Under the pieces are notes generated by a model that was not told the origin of the DNA, searched no databases, and worked only from the letters and a program-made list of their open reading frames with translations. A stretch of DNA of 64,000 nt from Cognaticolwellia mytili (GTDB lineage Bacteria > Pseudomonadota > Gammaproteobacteria > Enterobacterales > Alteromonadaceae): the NCBI RefSeq assembly GCF_002104475.1, contig NZ_NBOF01000004.1:372001-436000 (forward strand), given 5' to 3'. The position numbers were made by a program, and so were the translations under genes. How positions within the stretch are numbered: the stretch's first letter is position 1; every line of letters begins with the position of its first letter. Shown in pieces: positions 38,725 to 48,736 of this stretch.

Positions 38725-38812
38725 TTAGTTATTACATTTTATTTAAAGTGAGTGTCTTATCGTTAATCTTAGTTATTACATTCTATTTAAAGTGAGTGTC
38801 TTATCGTTAATC
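38725..38812 (+). repeat. tandem 44-bp direct repeat
   Basis: Units 38725-38768 and 38769-38812 (TTAGTTATTACATTYTATTT...AGTGAGTGTCTTATCGTTAATC) differ at one base. They sit between the RAYT gene and the next gene. The GAGTGTC core resembles the complement of GACACTC in the palindrome at 37501, so it may belong to the RAYT locus. Confidence 0.8.
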
Positions 38813-38858
38813 TTCATCTTTAATCTATATGTTAAATCGAGCTTAAGTGAAATTTATA

Positions 38859-39791
38859 ATGAAAAATATTATCCTTACTAAAAAACTATTATTTTTAGTG
38901 TTAATAGTAATTAGCCATCTTTCATATTCAGAAGATGACTTTTCTTTTGACGATCGTGGTGCAAGCTATAACCCGATGACCTATGTGCAAACAATAGAAA
39001 CTGGCAATGGCGCCTATACAATTGAATTTAAAAATGAAGAAGAATCTTATTACACGAACTTTATTGTCACTTCAAAAGGTGTCGTAGCCTTCGACCCTTT
39101 ATCTGATTCAGCAGCACAAGAATATAGTCGGATAATAAAAAAGTATTCTCCAGGTAAGCCGTTATTGGCGATCATTTATTCACATCTTCATACAGACCAC
39201 ATTGCTGGTGCACGTATTTTACGTAAAAATTTTGGCAGTGATGTTCCTATTATTGCTCATGAACGGACGTTAAAATATTTCAAACACAGAAACGTACCAT
39301 TCATTGATTTGCCTACTGAAACAGTAACGGATAAGGGGAAAATTTATAAGTTTGGAGATAGGACAGTTGATTTGCGCTATTTAGGTGATGCGCATACAGC
39401 ATCAATCCTTGTGCCGATATTTCCAGAACTAGAATTGGTTTATGTCTGTGATTATGCGAGCAACGATGTTGTCGGATGGACTGACCTTCCAGGTATTGAT
39501 ATCGATGAAATGATGACTATGCAGCGTCGAACATTAGAGCTAGAGGTTGCGATGGTAACTTTTTGTCATGGGCCACCTGACACCATTGAAGCTGTTAAAA
39601 GACAGCTTGATTACTATGAATCCGTACTTTTTGAAAGTCGTAAAGCACTCGAAAAAGGTTTGACAGAAGATCAAGCGGCAGATTTAATTGATCTTCCTGA
39701 ATATAAACACTTTCGAAATTATAATGATTGGTTTAAAGAAAATGTACGTGCAATGTATCGTTGGGCTGATTTAAAGAGCCGGAAAAGATAA
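38859..39791 (+). CDS. secreted metallo-beta-lactamase-fold hydrolase
   Basis: An MBL-superfamily protein of about 310 residues with a signal peptide (MKNIILTKKLLFLVLIVISHLSYS). The metal-binding motif HLHTDHIAGA and later His in GDAHTAS and FCHGPPD are present. Start ATG 38859 is preferred over GTG 38847, which only adds four residues. The fold hydrolyses esters, lactones or thioesters; substrate not predictable. Predicted periplasmic. It converges on the trp operon; the gap contains the trp terminator. Confidence 0.87.
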   Translation: MKNIILTKKLLFLVLIVISHLSYSEDDFSFDDRGASYNPMTYVQTIETGNGAYTIEFKNEEESYYTNFIVTSKGVVAFDPLSDSAAQEYSRIIKKYSPGKPLLAIIYSHLHTDHIAGARILRKNFGSDVPIIAHERTLKYFKHRNVPFIDLPTETVTDKGKIYKFGDRTVDLRYLGDAHTASILVPIFPELELVYVCDYASNDVVGWTDLPGIDIDEMMTMQRRTLELEVAMVTFCHGPPDTIEAVKRQLDYYESVLFESRKALEKGLTEDQAADLIDLPEYKHFRNYNDWFKENVRAMYRWADLKSRKR

Positions 39792-39859
39792 GCAGATAAA
39801 TAGTTAGGAGAGATTGTCGCAGTATATTGTGAGTTATTCTACAACGTTGCTAAATAAAG

Positions 39860-39890
39860 TAGCCTAATCAAATACCGTTAGATTAGGCTA
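39860..39890 (-). terminator. trp operon terminator
   Basis: TAGCCTAATC (39860-39869) pairs with GATTAGGCTA (39881-39890), an 11-base loop. On the minus strand it is followed by CTTTATTT. It lies 17 bp beyond the trpA stop and could also serve the convergent plus-strand gene. Confidence 0.7.
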
Positions 39891-39906
39891 TCCCATTCCG
39901 AAACAA

Positions 39907-40734
39907 CTAAAGCTTAGTCGCCACCTTCATCGCAGCAACAAATTCAGATAATGCTTTTAGCATAGCGACATTATCATCTAAGTTATTTTCAATAATTTTT
40001 ACCACTGCTGAGCCACTAATAGCACCTTTAGCACCTGTTGCTAACGCTTCAGTTACTTGTGCAGGTTTTGAAATACCAAAACCAATTACTGACGGTGCTG
40101 CTTGAAAGTTATCCAAGGCACTAATCAATTTATGGCCGGTCATTTCAGCTTCAGTTTCTGTACCTGTTACACCAACACGGCTAAGCACATAAGTATAACC
40201 AGCGCCATATTGAGCTACCTTTTCTATTGTCGCTTCACTGGCATTTGGTGGCGCGATAAAAATTGGTGCGACACCATTTTTAATAGCTGCTTCCCTGAAA
40301 GATTTACTTTCACGAATAGGCAAATCAGCAATAAGTACTGAATCAACACCTGCTGCGGCAACATCTCGGTAGAAATTATCAATACCACGGGCAAACACTA
40401 AGTTTCCGTAGAGCAATAAACCAATCGGCATATCAGGTGCGTACGCACGAACACGGGCTAAAATGTCTAAACAAATATCAGTATTGATATTTGCATTTAA
40501 GGCTCTAAGCGCCGCCATTTGAATAGTCATACCGTCAGCACTAGGATCTGAAAATGGAATACCCAACTCAAGCGCATCTGCGCCTGCATCTATTAGTGTT
40601 TTAATAATTTCAAATGACTGCTCGGCATTTGGATCGCCAATGGTCACGAAAGGAATAAAAGCGCCTTGGTTTTTCTCTGCTAAGTTTTTAAAAGCAACAT
40701 CGTAGCGTGTACTTATTTGGTTAGCTTGGCTCAT
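39907..40734 (-). CDS. trpA: tryptophan synthase alpha subunit
   Basis: Cleaves indole-3-glycerol phosphate to indole and glyceraldehyde-3-phosphate; indole passes through the channel to TrpB. A 275-residue TIM barrel with the catalytic Glu in [18 protein letters not shown] (near residue 57), Asp in LIADLP, and the phosphate loop [16 protein letters not shown]. The start overlaps the trpB stop by one base (TAATG). Last gene of the operon. Confidence 0.97.
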   Translation of the reverse strand: MSQANQISTRYDVAFKNLAEKNQGAFIPFVTIGDPNAEQSFEIIKTLIDAGADALELGIPFSDPSADGMTIQMAALRALNANINTDICLDILARVRAYAPDMPIGLLLYGNLVFARGIDNFYRDVAAAGVDSVLIADLPIRESKSFREAAIKNGVAPIFIAPPNASEATIEKVAQYGAGYTYVLSRVGVTGTETEAEMTGHKLISALDNFQAAPSVIGFGISKPAQVTEALATGAKGAISGSAVVKIIENNLDDNVAMLKALSEFVAAMKVATKL

Positions 40735-41990
40735 TATGATTCTCCTCTGTGTTTTACTTTGCTGTCATCGAGAGTACTTTGCTCTGCAGTTTCCGGAGAA
40801 ATAATAGCGTTTACATGAGCTAAATCTTTATCGCCACGTCCTGACAAGTTAACTAAAAATACTGTTTCTTTAGTGACTTGATCAGCCATTTTTAATGCTT
40901 GTGCTAACGCATGTGAAGACTCAAGTGCAGGAATAATACCTTCATTGCGGGCTAGCAATTGAAATGCTTCAAGCGCTTCATCGTCATTAATTGGTACATA
41001 TTGCGCACGACCTGAATCTTTTAATTGTGCGTGCTGTGGGCCAACAGCAGGGTAATCTAAACCAGCAGATACTGAGTAAGACTCTTCTATTTGACCATTA
41101 TCATCTTGCATAATGTAGGTGTAGTTGCCGTGCAGCATACCTTTAGTACCTGCAACAAGGGTTGCGCCGTGGTGTGCAGTATTTATACCTTTACCACCAG
41201 CCTCAACACCAATTAATTTTACGCCTTCATCACCAATAAAGTCATTGAACATGCCAATAGCGTTTGAACCACCACCAACACAAGCAATAACATAATCAGG
41301 TAAACGACCTTCTTCCGCTAACAATTGCTGCTTCGCTTCTTCGCCGATCATTTTTTGAAATTCACGGACAATTGTTGGGAACGGGTGTGGACCTGCAGCA
41401 GTACCTAACAAGTAATGTGCGTTGTCGTAATTGGCAGACCAGTCACGTAATGCTTCATTCACCGCGTCTTTTAGTGTGCCACTGCCAGCAGTAACAGGAA
41501 TAACTTCTGCGCCCATTAGCTTCATGCGAAAAACATTTGGCTGTTGACGCTGACAATCAACTGCGCCCATATAAACTTTACATTTTAAGCCCAATAATGA
41601 ACAAGCAATAGCCGTAGCAACACCATGTTGACCTGCGCCAGTTTCAGCAATTATTTCTGTTTTACCCATGCGCTTTGCTAGTAAAGCCTGACCCAATACT
41701 TGGTTAGTTTTATGTGCGCCGCCGTGTAGTAAATCTTCACGTTTAAGGTAAATTTTTGCTAGTGGGTTTTTAACAATGTTACGACACAAGGTTAGTGGCG
41801 TAGGGCGGCCAGCATAGCTAGTTAGTAGTTTGTTAAATTCAGTTAGAAAAGCTTCATCAGATTGCGACTCGATAAAAGCTTGCTCTAATTGTTCTAATGC
41901 TGGCACTAAAAGTTCGCCAACGAACATACCGCCAAATTCCCCAAAGTAAGCGGGTAATGTTTTCTTTTCTGTATTTTTTGTAACAGTCAT
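40734..41990 (-). CDS. trpB: tryptophan synthase beta subunit
   Basis: PLP enzyme joining indole and serine to make tryptophan. ATG 41990 is chosen: it is one base after the trpCF stop and begins [21 protein letters not shown]; a longer frame to 42035 would overlap trpCF. 418 residues. The PLP lysine is in [22 protein letters not shown], and the glycine-rich phosphate loop is [25 protein letters not shown] contains the conserved catalytic Glu. Forms alpha2beta2 with TrpA. Confidence 0.97.
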   Translation of the reverse strand: MTVTKNTEKKTLPAYFGEFGGMFVGELLVPALEQLEQAFIESQSDEAFLTEFNKLLTSYAGRPTPLTLCRNIVKNPLAKIYLKREDLLHGGAHKTNQVLGQALLAKRMGKTEIIAETGAGQHGVATAIACSLLGLKCKVYMGAVDCQRQQPNVFRMKLMGAEVIPVTAGSGTLKDAVNEALRDWSANYDNAHYLLGTAAGPHPFPTIVREFQKMIGEEAKQQLLAEEGRLPDYVIACVGGGSNAIGMFNDFIGDEGVKLIGVEAGGKGINTAHHGATLVAGTKGMLHGNYTYIMQDDNGQIEESYSVSAGLDYPAVGPQHAQLKDSGRAQYVPINDDEALEAFQLLARNEGIIPALESSHALAQALKMADQVTKETVFLVNLSGRGDKDLAHVNAIISPETAEQSTLDDSKVKHRGES

Positions 41991-41991
41991 C

Positions 41992-43380
41992 TTAATAATT
42001 CCGTATTTGCGTGAATACTGAGTTAAGTTTTTCACGGCTTTTTACGCCTGGACTATCCTCAACACCTGAGTTGATATCCAAACCAAATAAATCTTGAGCG
42101 CTTTGTAGTGCTAATGCGCTATTAATGTTGTCTTGGCTTAATCCACCTGCGAGCATACACTTAGACAATAGTTGCTCACTTTCAGTTAACGATTGCCAAC
42201 CAAAGGCTTCTCCGCTGCCAGGGTTTTTGCCATCAAGCACCCAGTGCTCAACATGCGCTAACGTTAGTGGTGGAATGGCGTTTTCAACTTTTACTGCTTT
42301 CCAAATTTGGCAGTTGCTTGGTAATGCCGCTTTTAATTGGTTGATAAATTCTTGATTCTCTTCGCCATGTAATTGCACGGCAAAAAGTGCTAAAGCTTTT
42401 GCATGTTCAACTATATTACTAATGCTTTCATTAACATAAACACCAACATAATTTAGGCTAGGCACACGGCTAACGATGTTTTGGGCTTGTGATAACGAAA
42501 TACAGCGTGGCGACTTTTCAGCAAAAATTAAGCCGCCAAATTGCGCGCCAGTAGCAACGGCACTTTCGGCATGCTCTGCTGCGGTTAAACCACAAACTTT
42601 ATTATTGCCGTAAATAAGTGTTCGACAAGCTAAATCAATATCATCTTGTGCCATGACTGAGCTACCCACCAAGAAGCCGTCGACTGCTGGCGCAAGCTCT
42701 CTTACTTGGTCGTTGGTATAAATACCTGATTCAGAAATCACAATGCGATCTGCTGGAATTTTCGGCGCAAAATCAAAAGTACGTGAAATATCCGTTGATA
42801 GATCTCTTAAGTTGCGATTATTAATACCAATAAGTTTAGCGTTAAGTGCTATTGCTCGTGTTAGCTCTTCGTCATTTGATACTTCGGTAAGAATCGATAA
42901 ATTTAATGATTTAGCTACTGCTGCTAATGCTTGATATTCCGCATCACTTAATACACTTAGCATTAATAAAATGGCGTCAGCGCCATAATAACGCGCCAAA
43001 TAGACTTGGTAAGTATCAATAAAAAAGTCTTTATTTAATACTGGACACTTTACGGTTTCGGTAACAATTTTTAAATAATCAAAGTTGCCTTGAAAGTACT
43101 TTTCATCAGTGAGCACTGAAATAGCCGCAGCGTATTTATCGTAAACTTTACAAATACTGGCGACATCAAAATCGCTTCTAATTAAACCTTTAGATGGTGA
43201 AGCTTTTTTACACTCTAAAATAAAACCTGCGTTTGCATTGCCTTGTTTTCTATCAAGCGCGGCATACATATCTTTTTCGCTTGGCTGTAACGAACTTTTA
43301 AAGCGCTCTAAAGGAAAGTCGATTTTTCGTTGCGCTACTTCAATGCGTTTGTCAGCAACAATTTTTTCTAATACATTCAT
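41992..43380 (-). CDS. trpC: bifunctional indole-3-glycerol-phosphate synthase / phosphoribosylanthranilate isomerase
   Basis: A fused TrpC-TrpF of 462 residues, as in enterobacteria and many alteromonads. Residues 1-~255 are IGPS ([37 protein letters not shown]); the rest is PRAI ([53 protein letters not shown]). It performs the Amadori isomerisation and then indole-ring closure. It starts 8 bp after trpD. Confidence 0.96.
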   Translation of the reverse strand: MNVLEKIVADKRIEVAQRKIDFPLERFKSSLQPSEKDMYAALDRKQGNANAGFILECKKASPSKGLIRSDFDVASICKVYDKYAAAISVLTDEKYFQGNFDYLKIVTETVKCPVLNKDFFIDTYQVYLARYYGADAILLMLSVLSDAEYQALAAVAKSLNLSILTEVSNDEELTRAIALNAKLIGINNRNLRDLSTDISRTFDFAPKIPADRIVISESGIYTNDQVRELAPAVDGFLVGSSVMAQDDIDLACRTLIYGNNKVCGLTAAEHAESAVATGAQFGGLIFAEKSPRCISLSQAQNIVSRVPSLNYVGVYVNESISNIVEHAKALALFAVQLHGEENQEFINQLKAALPSNCQIWKAVKVENAIPPLTLAHVEHWVLDGKNPGSGEAFGWQSLTESEQLLSKCMLAGGLSQDNINSALALQSAQDLFGLDINSGVEDSPGVKSREKLNSVFTQIRNY

Positions 43381-43388
43381 TTTTAAAA

Positions 43389-44420
43389 CTATCCTTGGTT
43401 TTTGTCGCTACTGTCGCTGTTTGATAATAAAACTAATTGCTCTAAGCTTTTTAGCGCTTTTCCTGAAGCTAGTACATCTTTTGCTAACGTCGCGGCAGCT
43501 TTTAAGTTGTCGGCTTTACCATGTAAGTAGAGTAGGGCTGCACAGTTAATAATAACGGCACTATTATGAGCGTTTTGCCCATGACCCGATAGAATAGCTT
43601 TAATAATGTCGGCATTTTCTTGTGGCGTGCCACCTTTGATATCAGCTAACTCATAACGGCTTACGCCGAAATCTTCAGGGGTTACTACTTTATGCTCTAG
43701 CTTGCCTTTGTTAATTTCACAAACATGTGTTTCGCCATGTAGGGCTATTTCGTCTAAACCACTGCCATGTACAACCCAAGCGCGTTCAACACCTGTAAGC
43801 ATAAGGCTTTTTGCCATAGTAGGAATTAATGTTGGCGTATAAACCCCTAATAGCATGACTTTTGGCGCTGCCGGATTTACCAAAGGGCCAAGAATATTAA
43901 ACAAGGTTCTAATGCCCATGGCTTTACGTACTGGCCCTGCATGTTTAAAGCCCGGATGATAAGCCGGAGCATAAAGAAAGCATAAGTTTGTTTGTTGTAA
44001 ACATTTGCTCGCCGTTGCTGGCGACATCATTAAATTGACACCAAAGGCTTCTAATAAATCAGCAGAGCCCGACATACTTGAAACACTGCGATTGCCATGT
44101 TTTGCCATAGGTAGGCCACAGGCCGAGGCTAAAATAGCCGCGGTAGTCGAAATGTTGATGGTATTTGCACCATCGCCACCAGTGCCTACGCAATCACTAA
44201 CCGCATGTGCTTGTGGTGGAAACGGTGTGGCATATTCTCTTACTGCAACGGCAGCACCGGCGATTTCTTCTGGTGTTTCACCTTTAATTTTTAGGGCAGT
44301 AAGTACGCTAGCGAGTAATTCAGGCGCAATATTACCTTGCATTACCTCACTGAAAAATGAATGAGACTGTGCTTGTGACAGTGATTGACCATTAACGAGT
44401 TGTTGTAGAATATTTTCCAT
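43389..44420 (-). CDS. trpD: anthranilate phosphoribosyltransferase
   Basis: Transfers the phosphoribosyl group of PRPP to anthranilate. 343 residues with the PRPP/Mg site DCVGTGGDGANTINISTTAAILAS and KHGNRSVSSMSGSADLLEAFG, both diagnostic. It is a stand-alone enzyme: the glutamine amidotransferase is a separate gene (trpG) just upstream, unlike the fused E. coli form. Gap to trpG is 2 bp. Confidence 0.97.
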   Translation of the reverse strand: MENILQQLVNGQSLSQAQSHSFFSEVMQGNIAPELLASVLTALKIKGETPEEIAGAAVAVREYATPFPPQAHAVSDCVGTGGDGANTINISTTAAILASACGLPMAKHGNRSVSSMSGSADLLEAFGVNLMMSPATASKCLQQTNLCFLYAPAYHPGFKHAGPVRKAMGIRTLFNILGPLVNPAAPKVMLLGVYTPTLIPTMAKSLMLTGVERAWVVHGSGLDEIALHGETHVCEINKGKLEHKVVTPEDFGVSRYELADIKGGTPQENADIIKAILSGHGQNAHNSAVIINCAALLYLHGKADNLKAAATLAKDVLASGKALKSLEQLVLLSNSDSSDKNQG

Positions 44421-44422
44421 GA

Positions 44423-45118
44423 TTAATCCTTGCTCTGCGCTTGCTTGGCTATTTTATTTTGGCACAAACAGTCAAGGCTTTGCGCTAGTAATGTGCTACC
44501 AAAAGTGGTTAAAATTGATTCAGGGTGAAATTGAAAAGCAATGATGTTATCTTGCTTTTGCGCGATAGCCATTGGTAGTTTTTCACCATTATCAGTAATT
44601 AAATATGCTGTAGTTTCAAGTGCTTCAGGCATTTTTAAACCGACTAATGAGTGATAACGCGCAACGGGCAACGATTGCTGAATGCCATTAAATTCGTCAC
44701 GCTCGGTATGGGTAATATTTGAAGCTTTACCGTGCACTATCTCAGGCGCTCTGCCAACATTGCCGCCATAATGCTCAATTAATGCTTGATGGCCAAGGCA
44801 GATACCTAACACCGGAAATTGACCAACAGCAAGTTTGATTAACGCCATTAAACAACCAGCATTAGCTGGTGTTCCAGGCCCTGGTGATAACACTAAAATC
44901 ACGCCAGCAGGGTTTTTGTTTTGCTTTTCCTTTAACTTTTGAAAAATAAAGTCAGCACTCAAAGTGTTGCGATAAATTGTTAATTGGTAGCCTAAGCAGC
45001 GAAACTCATCAACTAAGTTATAAGTGAACGAATCGAGGTTATCTATCATTACAACCTCAGGTAAAGAGCTTGGTAAAGAGTCTGGTAAAGTATCAGACGT
45101 TAGTTTCGCTAAACTCAT
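44423..45118 (-). CDS. trpG: anthranilate synthase glutamine amidotransferase component
   Basis: Supplies ammonia from glutamine to TrpE. 231 residues, with the triad Cys in LGICLGHQAL and His/Glu in FQFHPES, and start strand VVMIDNLDSFTYNL. A ~20-residue N-terminal extension with repeated LPDS/LPSS-like units is unusual. The ATG overlaps the trpE TGA (ATGA), supporting the long start and translational coupling. Confidence 0.95.
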   Translation of the reverse strand: MSLAKLTSDTLPDSLPSSLPEVVMIDNLDSFTYNLVDEFRCLGYQLTIYRNTLSADFIFQKLKEKQNKNPAGVILVLSPGPGTPANAGCLMALIKLAVGQFPVLGICLGHQALIEHYGGNVGRAPEIVHGKASNITHTERDEFNGIQQSLPVARYHSLVGLKMPEALETTAYLITDNGEKLPMAIAQKQDNIIAFQFHPESILTTFGSTLLAQSLDCLCQNKIAKQAQSKD

Positions 45119-46791
45119 GATTGAACCTCCTTGTTGTTGCCGCTAATAATTAATTCTTTATTTTCAGCTTCAATAACCGCACTGATCACCGCTTGCGCTT
45201 TTTGTCTTGTTTCATTCGCTTCAGATTGCGGGTCAGAATCAAATACCACGCCTGCACCTGCTTGAACTTGTGCAATGTTATTTTTAACAAAGGCAGAGCG
45301 AATAACGATACAAGTATCCATATCACCATCACCGGTTAAATAGCCTACTGCACCGCCATAACTACCGCGACGTTTGCCTTCAACCTGTCGAATCAGTGAT
45401 GTTGCTTTTACTTTTGGTGCGCCGGAAAGGGTGCCCATATTCATACAGGCTTGATAGGCGTGTAATGCATCTAGTTCGGTTTCTAATGTGCCGCAGACAC
45501 GAGAAACAAGGTGCATAACGTGCGAGTAACGGTCAACTTTAAGTAAATCAGCAACGTGGCGAGTTCCCGGTTGGCTTACTCTAGCAATATCGTTGCGGGC
45601 TAAATCGACTAGCATAATATGCTCAGCCAATTCTTTTTTATCTAGGCGTAAATCAAGCTCTATTCGGCTGTCTAAGTCTGGCGACAAGCTTCCGTCAGCG
45701 TTAAAACCACGAGGACGTGTACCAGCGATAGGGTAAATCTCAACTTGTCGATTACTTTGTTGATATTTTAAAGCGGATTCAGGTGATGCGCCAAACATAC
45801 AAAAGTCACTGTCTTGTAGATAAAACATGTAAGGACTTGGGTTGCGACGTTTTAATGCTTTATAAGCATTAAGAGTATTAGAGCAAGGCAAGCTAAAAGT
45901 GCGAGAAGGCACTACTTGAAAAATATCGCCGGCTAAAATGTTCTCTTTTAAATTATTGACGATTTGGCAAAACGCTTGGTCATCAATATCACAAGTTAAG
46001 CTGTCGTCAGTTGTACTTTGACTTGAAGTTGTTGAAGCTTTTAATGACAGTGTTGCGGTAACACTGTTTGCCAGTGTCGCTTTAATTGCCGCAACTTTAT
46101 TTGTCAGTGCTGCCTTTGCCTCTTCATAGTGTTGACCAGAGAATAGGTTAGCAATAACTTCACTCGATTGTTTTTCATGGTCAATAACAATCAAGGTTTC
46201 AGCAAGATAAAATACAAAATCAGGACAGGTGTTTTCACTATCAGCAACATTGGGTAGCTGTTCACTGACTGCCATCATATCAAAAGCAAAGGCACCACCT
46301 AAAAATACCGCGAAAGGGTGGTCAGTTATATTAGTTAACTGTTGAAAAAGGCGTAAGCTTTGAAATGGGTTGACGGCAAGTAGTCGAGAGCGCTCATCTA
46401 GTTCTTCTGGCGTAGCCAAAAAAGTCGCGGTAAAAGCATGACTATTTGCAGTTTCAGTAATATCGGCATGGGTTACGAGTATTTGTTTGGCGAAAGCTAG
46501 GGCATTTTCGCCATTTTTACTGAGTGCAGTAAAAGATACGTTATTGCCATGACAAACAATTTTAACAGCAGTATCAGCAAGTAATAGACTTTTAAGTTGG
46601 TGCTTTTTATCGATTTCCGCCGATTCAAGCAAAAGGGTGTTTTCTTTTAAATTACCACTTTCATCACCACATAAAGTGTGGAAAACAGCAAGCGGATCGC
46701 TTTGGTAACTTAAGTGTTCAGTGAAGCTAGTAACCGCACCTAATTGCAGGTGTTGTTCGGTATTTTTATCTTGTTGGTTATTCTTGTTCAT
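45115..46791 (-). CDS. trpE: anthranilate synthase component I
   Basis: Converts chorismate plus ammonia to anthranilate, the committed step to tryptophan. 558 residues, long relative to E. coli TrpE (520). The Trp feedback-binding element LLLESAEID is conserved near residue 53. Catalytic domain: GDIFQVVPSRTF, PSPYMFYLQ, IAGTRPRG, DLARNDIARV and GTLSGAPKVKA. First structural gene behind the attenuator at 46952-46979. Confidence 0.97.
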   Translation of the reverse strand: MNKNNQQDKNTEQHLQLGAVTSFTEHLSYQSDPLAVFHTLCGDESGNLKENTLLLESAEIDKKHQLKSLLLADTAVKIVCHGNNVSFTALSKNGENALAFAKQILVTHADITETANSHAFTATFLATPEELDERSRLLAVNPFQSLRLFQQLTNITDHPFAVFLGGAFAFDMMAVSEQLPNVADSENTCPDFVFYLAETLIVIDHEKQSSEVIANLFSGQHYEEAKAALTNKVAAIKATLANSVTATLSLKASTTSSQSTTDDSLTCDIDDQAFCQIVNNLKENILAGDIFQVVPSRTFSLPCSNTLNAYKALKRRNPSPYMFYLQDSDFCMFGASPESALKYQQSNRQVEIYPIAGTRPRGFNADGSLSPDLDSRIELDLRLDKKELAEHIMLVDLARNDIARVSQPGTRHVADLLKVDRYSHVMHLVSRVCGTLETELDALHAYQACMNMGTLSGAPKVKATSLIRQVEGKRRGSYGGAVGYLTGDGDMDTCIVIRSAFVKNNIAQVQAGAGVVFDSDPQSEANETRQKAQAVISAVIEAENKELIISGNNKEVQS

Positions 46792-46951
46792 TGTTATCGG
46801 TATTCCTAAATAGTTTTAAATATGGTCATCCAGCGTAAATAGGCAAAAGCCACCATAAAAACCAACGTTTAACTTTAATTCGTAACATAGTTAATCTCTA
46901 AAATTTTAATTTATAAATGAAAAGTCAATTGATTCTTGATCAATTAAAAGC

Positions 46952-46979
46952 AAAAAACCCGCAATAAAGTGCGGGTTTT
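46952..46979 (-). terminator. trp attenuator terminator
   Basis: On the minus strand, AAAACCCGCA (46979-46970), loop ctttat, TGCGGGTTTTTT (46963-46952). A competing partner GTGGGTT (47015-47009) just after the leader stop can pair with AACCCGC of the first arm, giving the antiterminator. Classic trp attenuation layout. Confidence 0.92.
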
Positions 46980-47015
46980 CGGAATTCTTACTTACAAGTA
47001 AACATCACAACCCAC

Positions 47016-47072
47016 TTATGTAGAGTTATGCCACCACCAAATCAAAGAAATAGTTTGCTTTACTTGTATCAT
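47016..47072 (-). CDS. trpL: trp operon leader peptide
   Basis: An 18-residue ORF (ATG 47072-47070, TAA 47018-47016) reading ...SLIWWWHNST with three consecutive Trp codons. It lies about 35 bp before the attenuator stem. Ribosome stalling at the Trp codons when tRNA-Trp is uncharged would favour the antiterminator. No TrpR operator-like palindrome was recognised upstream. Confidence 0.92.
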   Translation of the reverse strand: MIQVKQTISLIWWWHNST

Positions 47073-47173
47073 TATCTGTTATATCTCAGTAAAATTGTTT
47101 TATTCACTTGCCTAATAAGCGACTTAGCATTGCTTAAGGCATTTAAGTCCCTATAGAAGAACCGATCACAGTT

Positions 47174-48046
47174 ATGTTGTCAACCACTGATTTTCAAAAT
47201 GATAAAGATTTATCAAACTTACGCGTTGATTTACATAGTCATACTAATTGCTCTGACGGCGCACTGACGCCGCAAGAGCTAATAGAACGGGCGGTTAACT
47301 TTCAAATTGATGTTTTAGCCATTACTGATCACGATACGGTCTCGGGTCTTGATAGTGCAAAACAAACTATTTTAGACAAAAATATTCCATTAACATTAAT
47401 TGATGGCATTGAAATATCAACCGAATGGCAAGGCTTTGAAATTCATATTGTTGGTTTAAATATAGACCCAAACAATGAAGCATTGTTGTCATTGATTGAA
47501 CAACAACAACAGCGTCGAGAAACCCGTGCAATTACCATGGGCGAAAAATTAACCAAATGTGGCTTTCCTGATATTTATCAGCAAGCAAAAGCGTTAGCCG
47601 GTGCAGGCTCAATTACTCGTGCTCATTTTGCCAGAGTATTGTTGCAACAAGGTGCGGTGAGTAAAATGCAGGCAGCCTTTGACAAATATATTGGCAAAGG
47701 CAACCGAGCTTATGTAAAACCGAATTGGTGTAGCATTGAAGAAGCAGTGGCTATTATTCATGCTGCGGGCGGTGTAGCAGTGATGGCGCATCCCATTCGA
47801 TATGATTTATCAACTAAGTGGTTACGCCGTTTAATTGTTCATTTTAAGGCGGTTGCAGGTGACGGTCTAGAAGTGGTTTTACCACAAATGAACGACGCTC
47901 AGCGAAAATTAATGCTAAGCTTTTGTTTAGAATATGAGTTACATGCATCAATGGGCTCTGACTTTCATCAGCCAAGTCGTTGGAGTGATTTAGGTCGTAA
48001 CTTAAGAATGCCTGAGCATGCCAAGCCTATTTGGCAAATTTGGTAG
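47174..48046 (+). CDS. rnm: PHP-domain 5'-3' exoribonuclease (YciV/TrpH, RNase AM)
   Basis: A polymerase-and-histidinol-phosphatase domain nuclease of 290 residues; the E. coli homologue matures 5' ends of rRNA and degrades short RNAs. Metal motifs: DLHSHTNCSDG (about 19-29), ITDHDTVSG, DGIEIS, MAHPIRY and GSDFHQPS. Divergent from the trp operon, in the order usual in gammaproteobacteria (trp, yciV, yciO, scpA, scpB, rluB). Confidence 0.94.
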   Translation: MLSTTDFQNDKDLSNLRVDLHSHTNCSDGALTPQELIERAVNFQIDVLAITDHDTVSGLDSAKQTILDKNIPLTLIDGIEISTEWQGFEIHIVGLNIDPNNEALLSLIEQQQQRRETRAITMGEKLTKCGFPDIYQQAKALAGAGSITRAHFARVLLQQGAVSKMQAAFDKYIGKGNRAYVKPNWCSIEEAVAIIHAAGGVAVMAHPIRYDLSTKWLRRLIVHFKAVAGDGLEVVLPQMNDAQRKLMLSFCLEYELHASMGSDFHQPSRWSDLGRNLRMPEHAKPIWQIW

Positions 48047-48092
48047 AAGCTGCTACCCAGTCAATAAATTTAGTTATTAATCGGAGCTCATA

Positions 48093-48713
48093 ATGAGTCA
48101 GTTTTTTTATGTACATCCTGATAACCCGCAAGGTCGGTTAATGAAGCAAGCTGCTGCTATCATTAGCCAAGGTGGCGTTATTGTTTACCCAACCGATTCT
48201 GGTTATGCCTTAGGTTGTCATATTGGTGACAAAAAAGCCTTAGACAGGCTTTGTAAAATAAGAAACATAGATAAAGAGCACAACTTTACGCTGATGTGCT
48301 GTGATTTGTCAGAGCTATCTGAGTACACCCGCGTTGATAACAGTGCTTTTCGATTATTGAAAAATAATACGCCTGGTCCTTACACCTTTATTTTTAAAGG
48401 CTCAAAGGAAGTGCCAAAAAGATTGTTAAATCCAAAACGTAAAACCATTGGTATTCGTGTGCCTGATAATGCAATCGCGCAAGCCTTGTTAGAAGAGCTA
48501 GGCGAGCCGATCATGTCAACAACGCTTATTATGCCGGGTGAAAGTACTGCTGAATTTGACCCTGAGCATATTCGCGATATTTTAGAGCATCAAGTTGACT
48601 TAATCATTAATGGTGGTCATTTAGGTGAGCATCCAACAACGGTTATCGACTTTTCAAATGATGACGTTGAAATTATTCGTGTTGGCGAAGGCGATCCAAC
48701 GCCGTTTCAATAA
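48093..48713 (+). CDS. yciO: YrdC/Sua5-family protein YciO
   Basis: 206 residues of the YrdC fold (binds RNA and nucleotides; relatives TsaC/Sua5 make threonylcarbamoyl-AMP for tRNA t6A). VIYPTDSGYALGCHIGD, KIRNIDKEHNFTLMCCDLSELSEY and PGPYTFIFKGSKEVPKR fit the YciO subgroup, whose physiological role is not settled. GGAG precedes the ATG. It follows rnm by 46 bp. Confidence 0.92.
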   Translation: MSQFFYVHPDNPQGRLMKQAAAIISQGGVIVYPTDSGYALGCHIGDKKALDRLCKIRNIDKEHNFTLMCCDLSELSEYTRVDNSAFRLLKNNTPGPYTFIFKGSKEVPKRLLNPKRKTIGIRVPDNAIAQALLEELGEPIMSTTLIMPGESTAEFDPEHIRDILEHQVDLIINGGHLGEHPTTVIDFSNDDVEIIRVGEGDPTPFQ

Positions 48714-48736
48714 GTCGGTAAAATAGTCAAAATATA

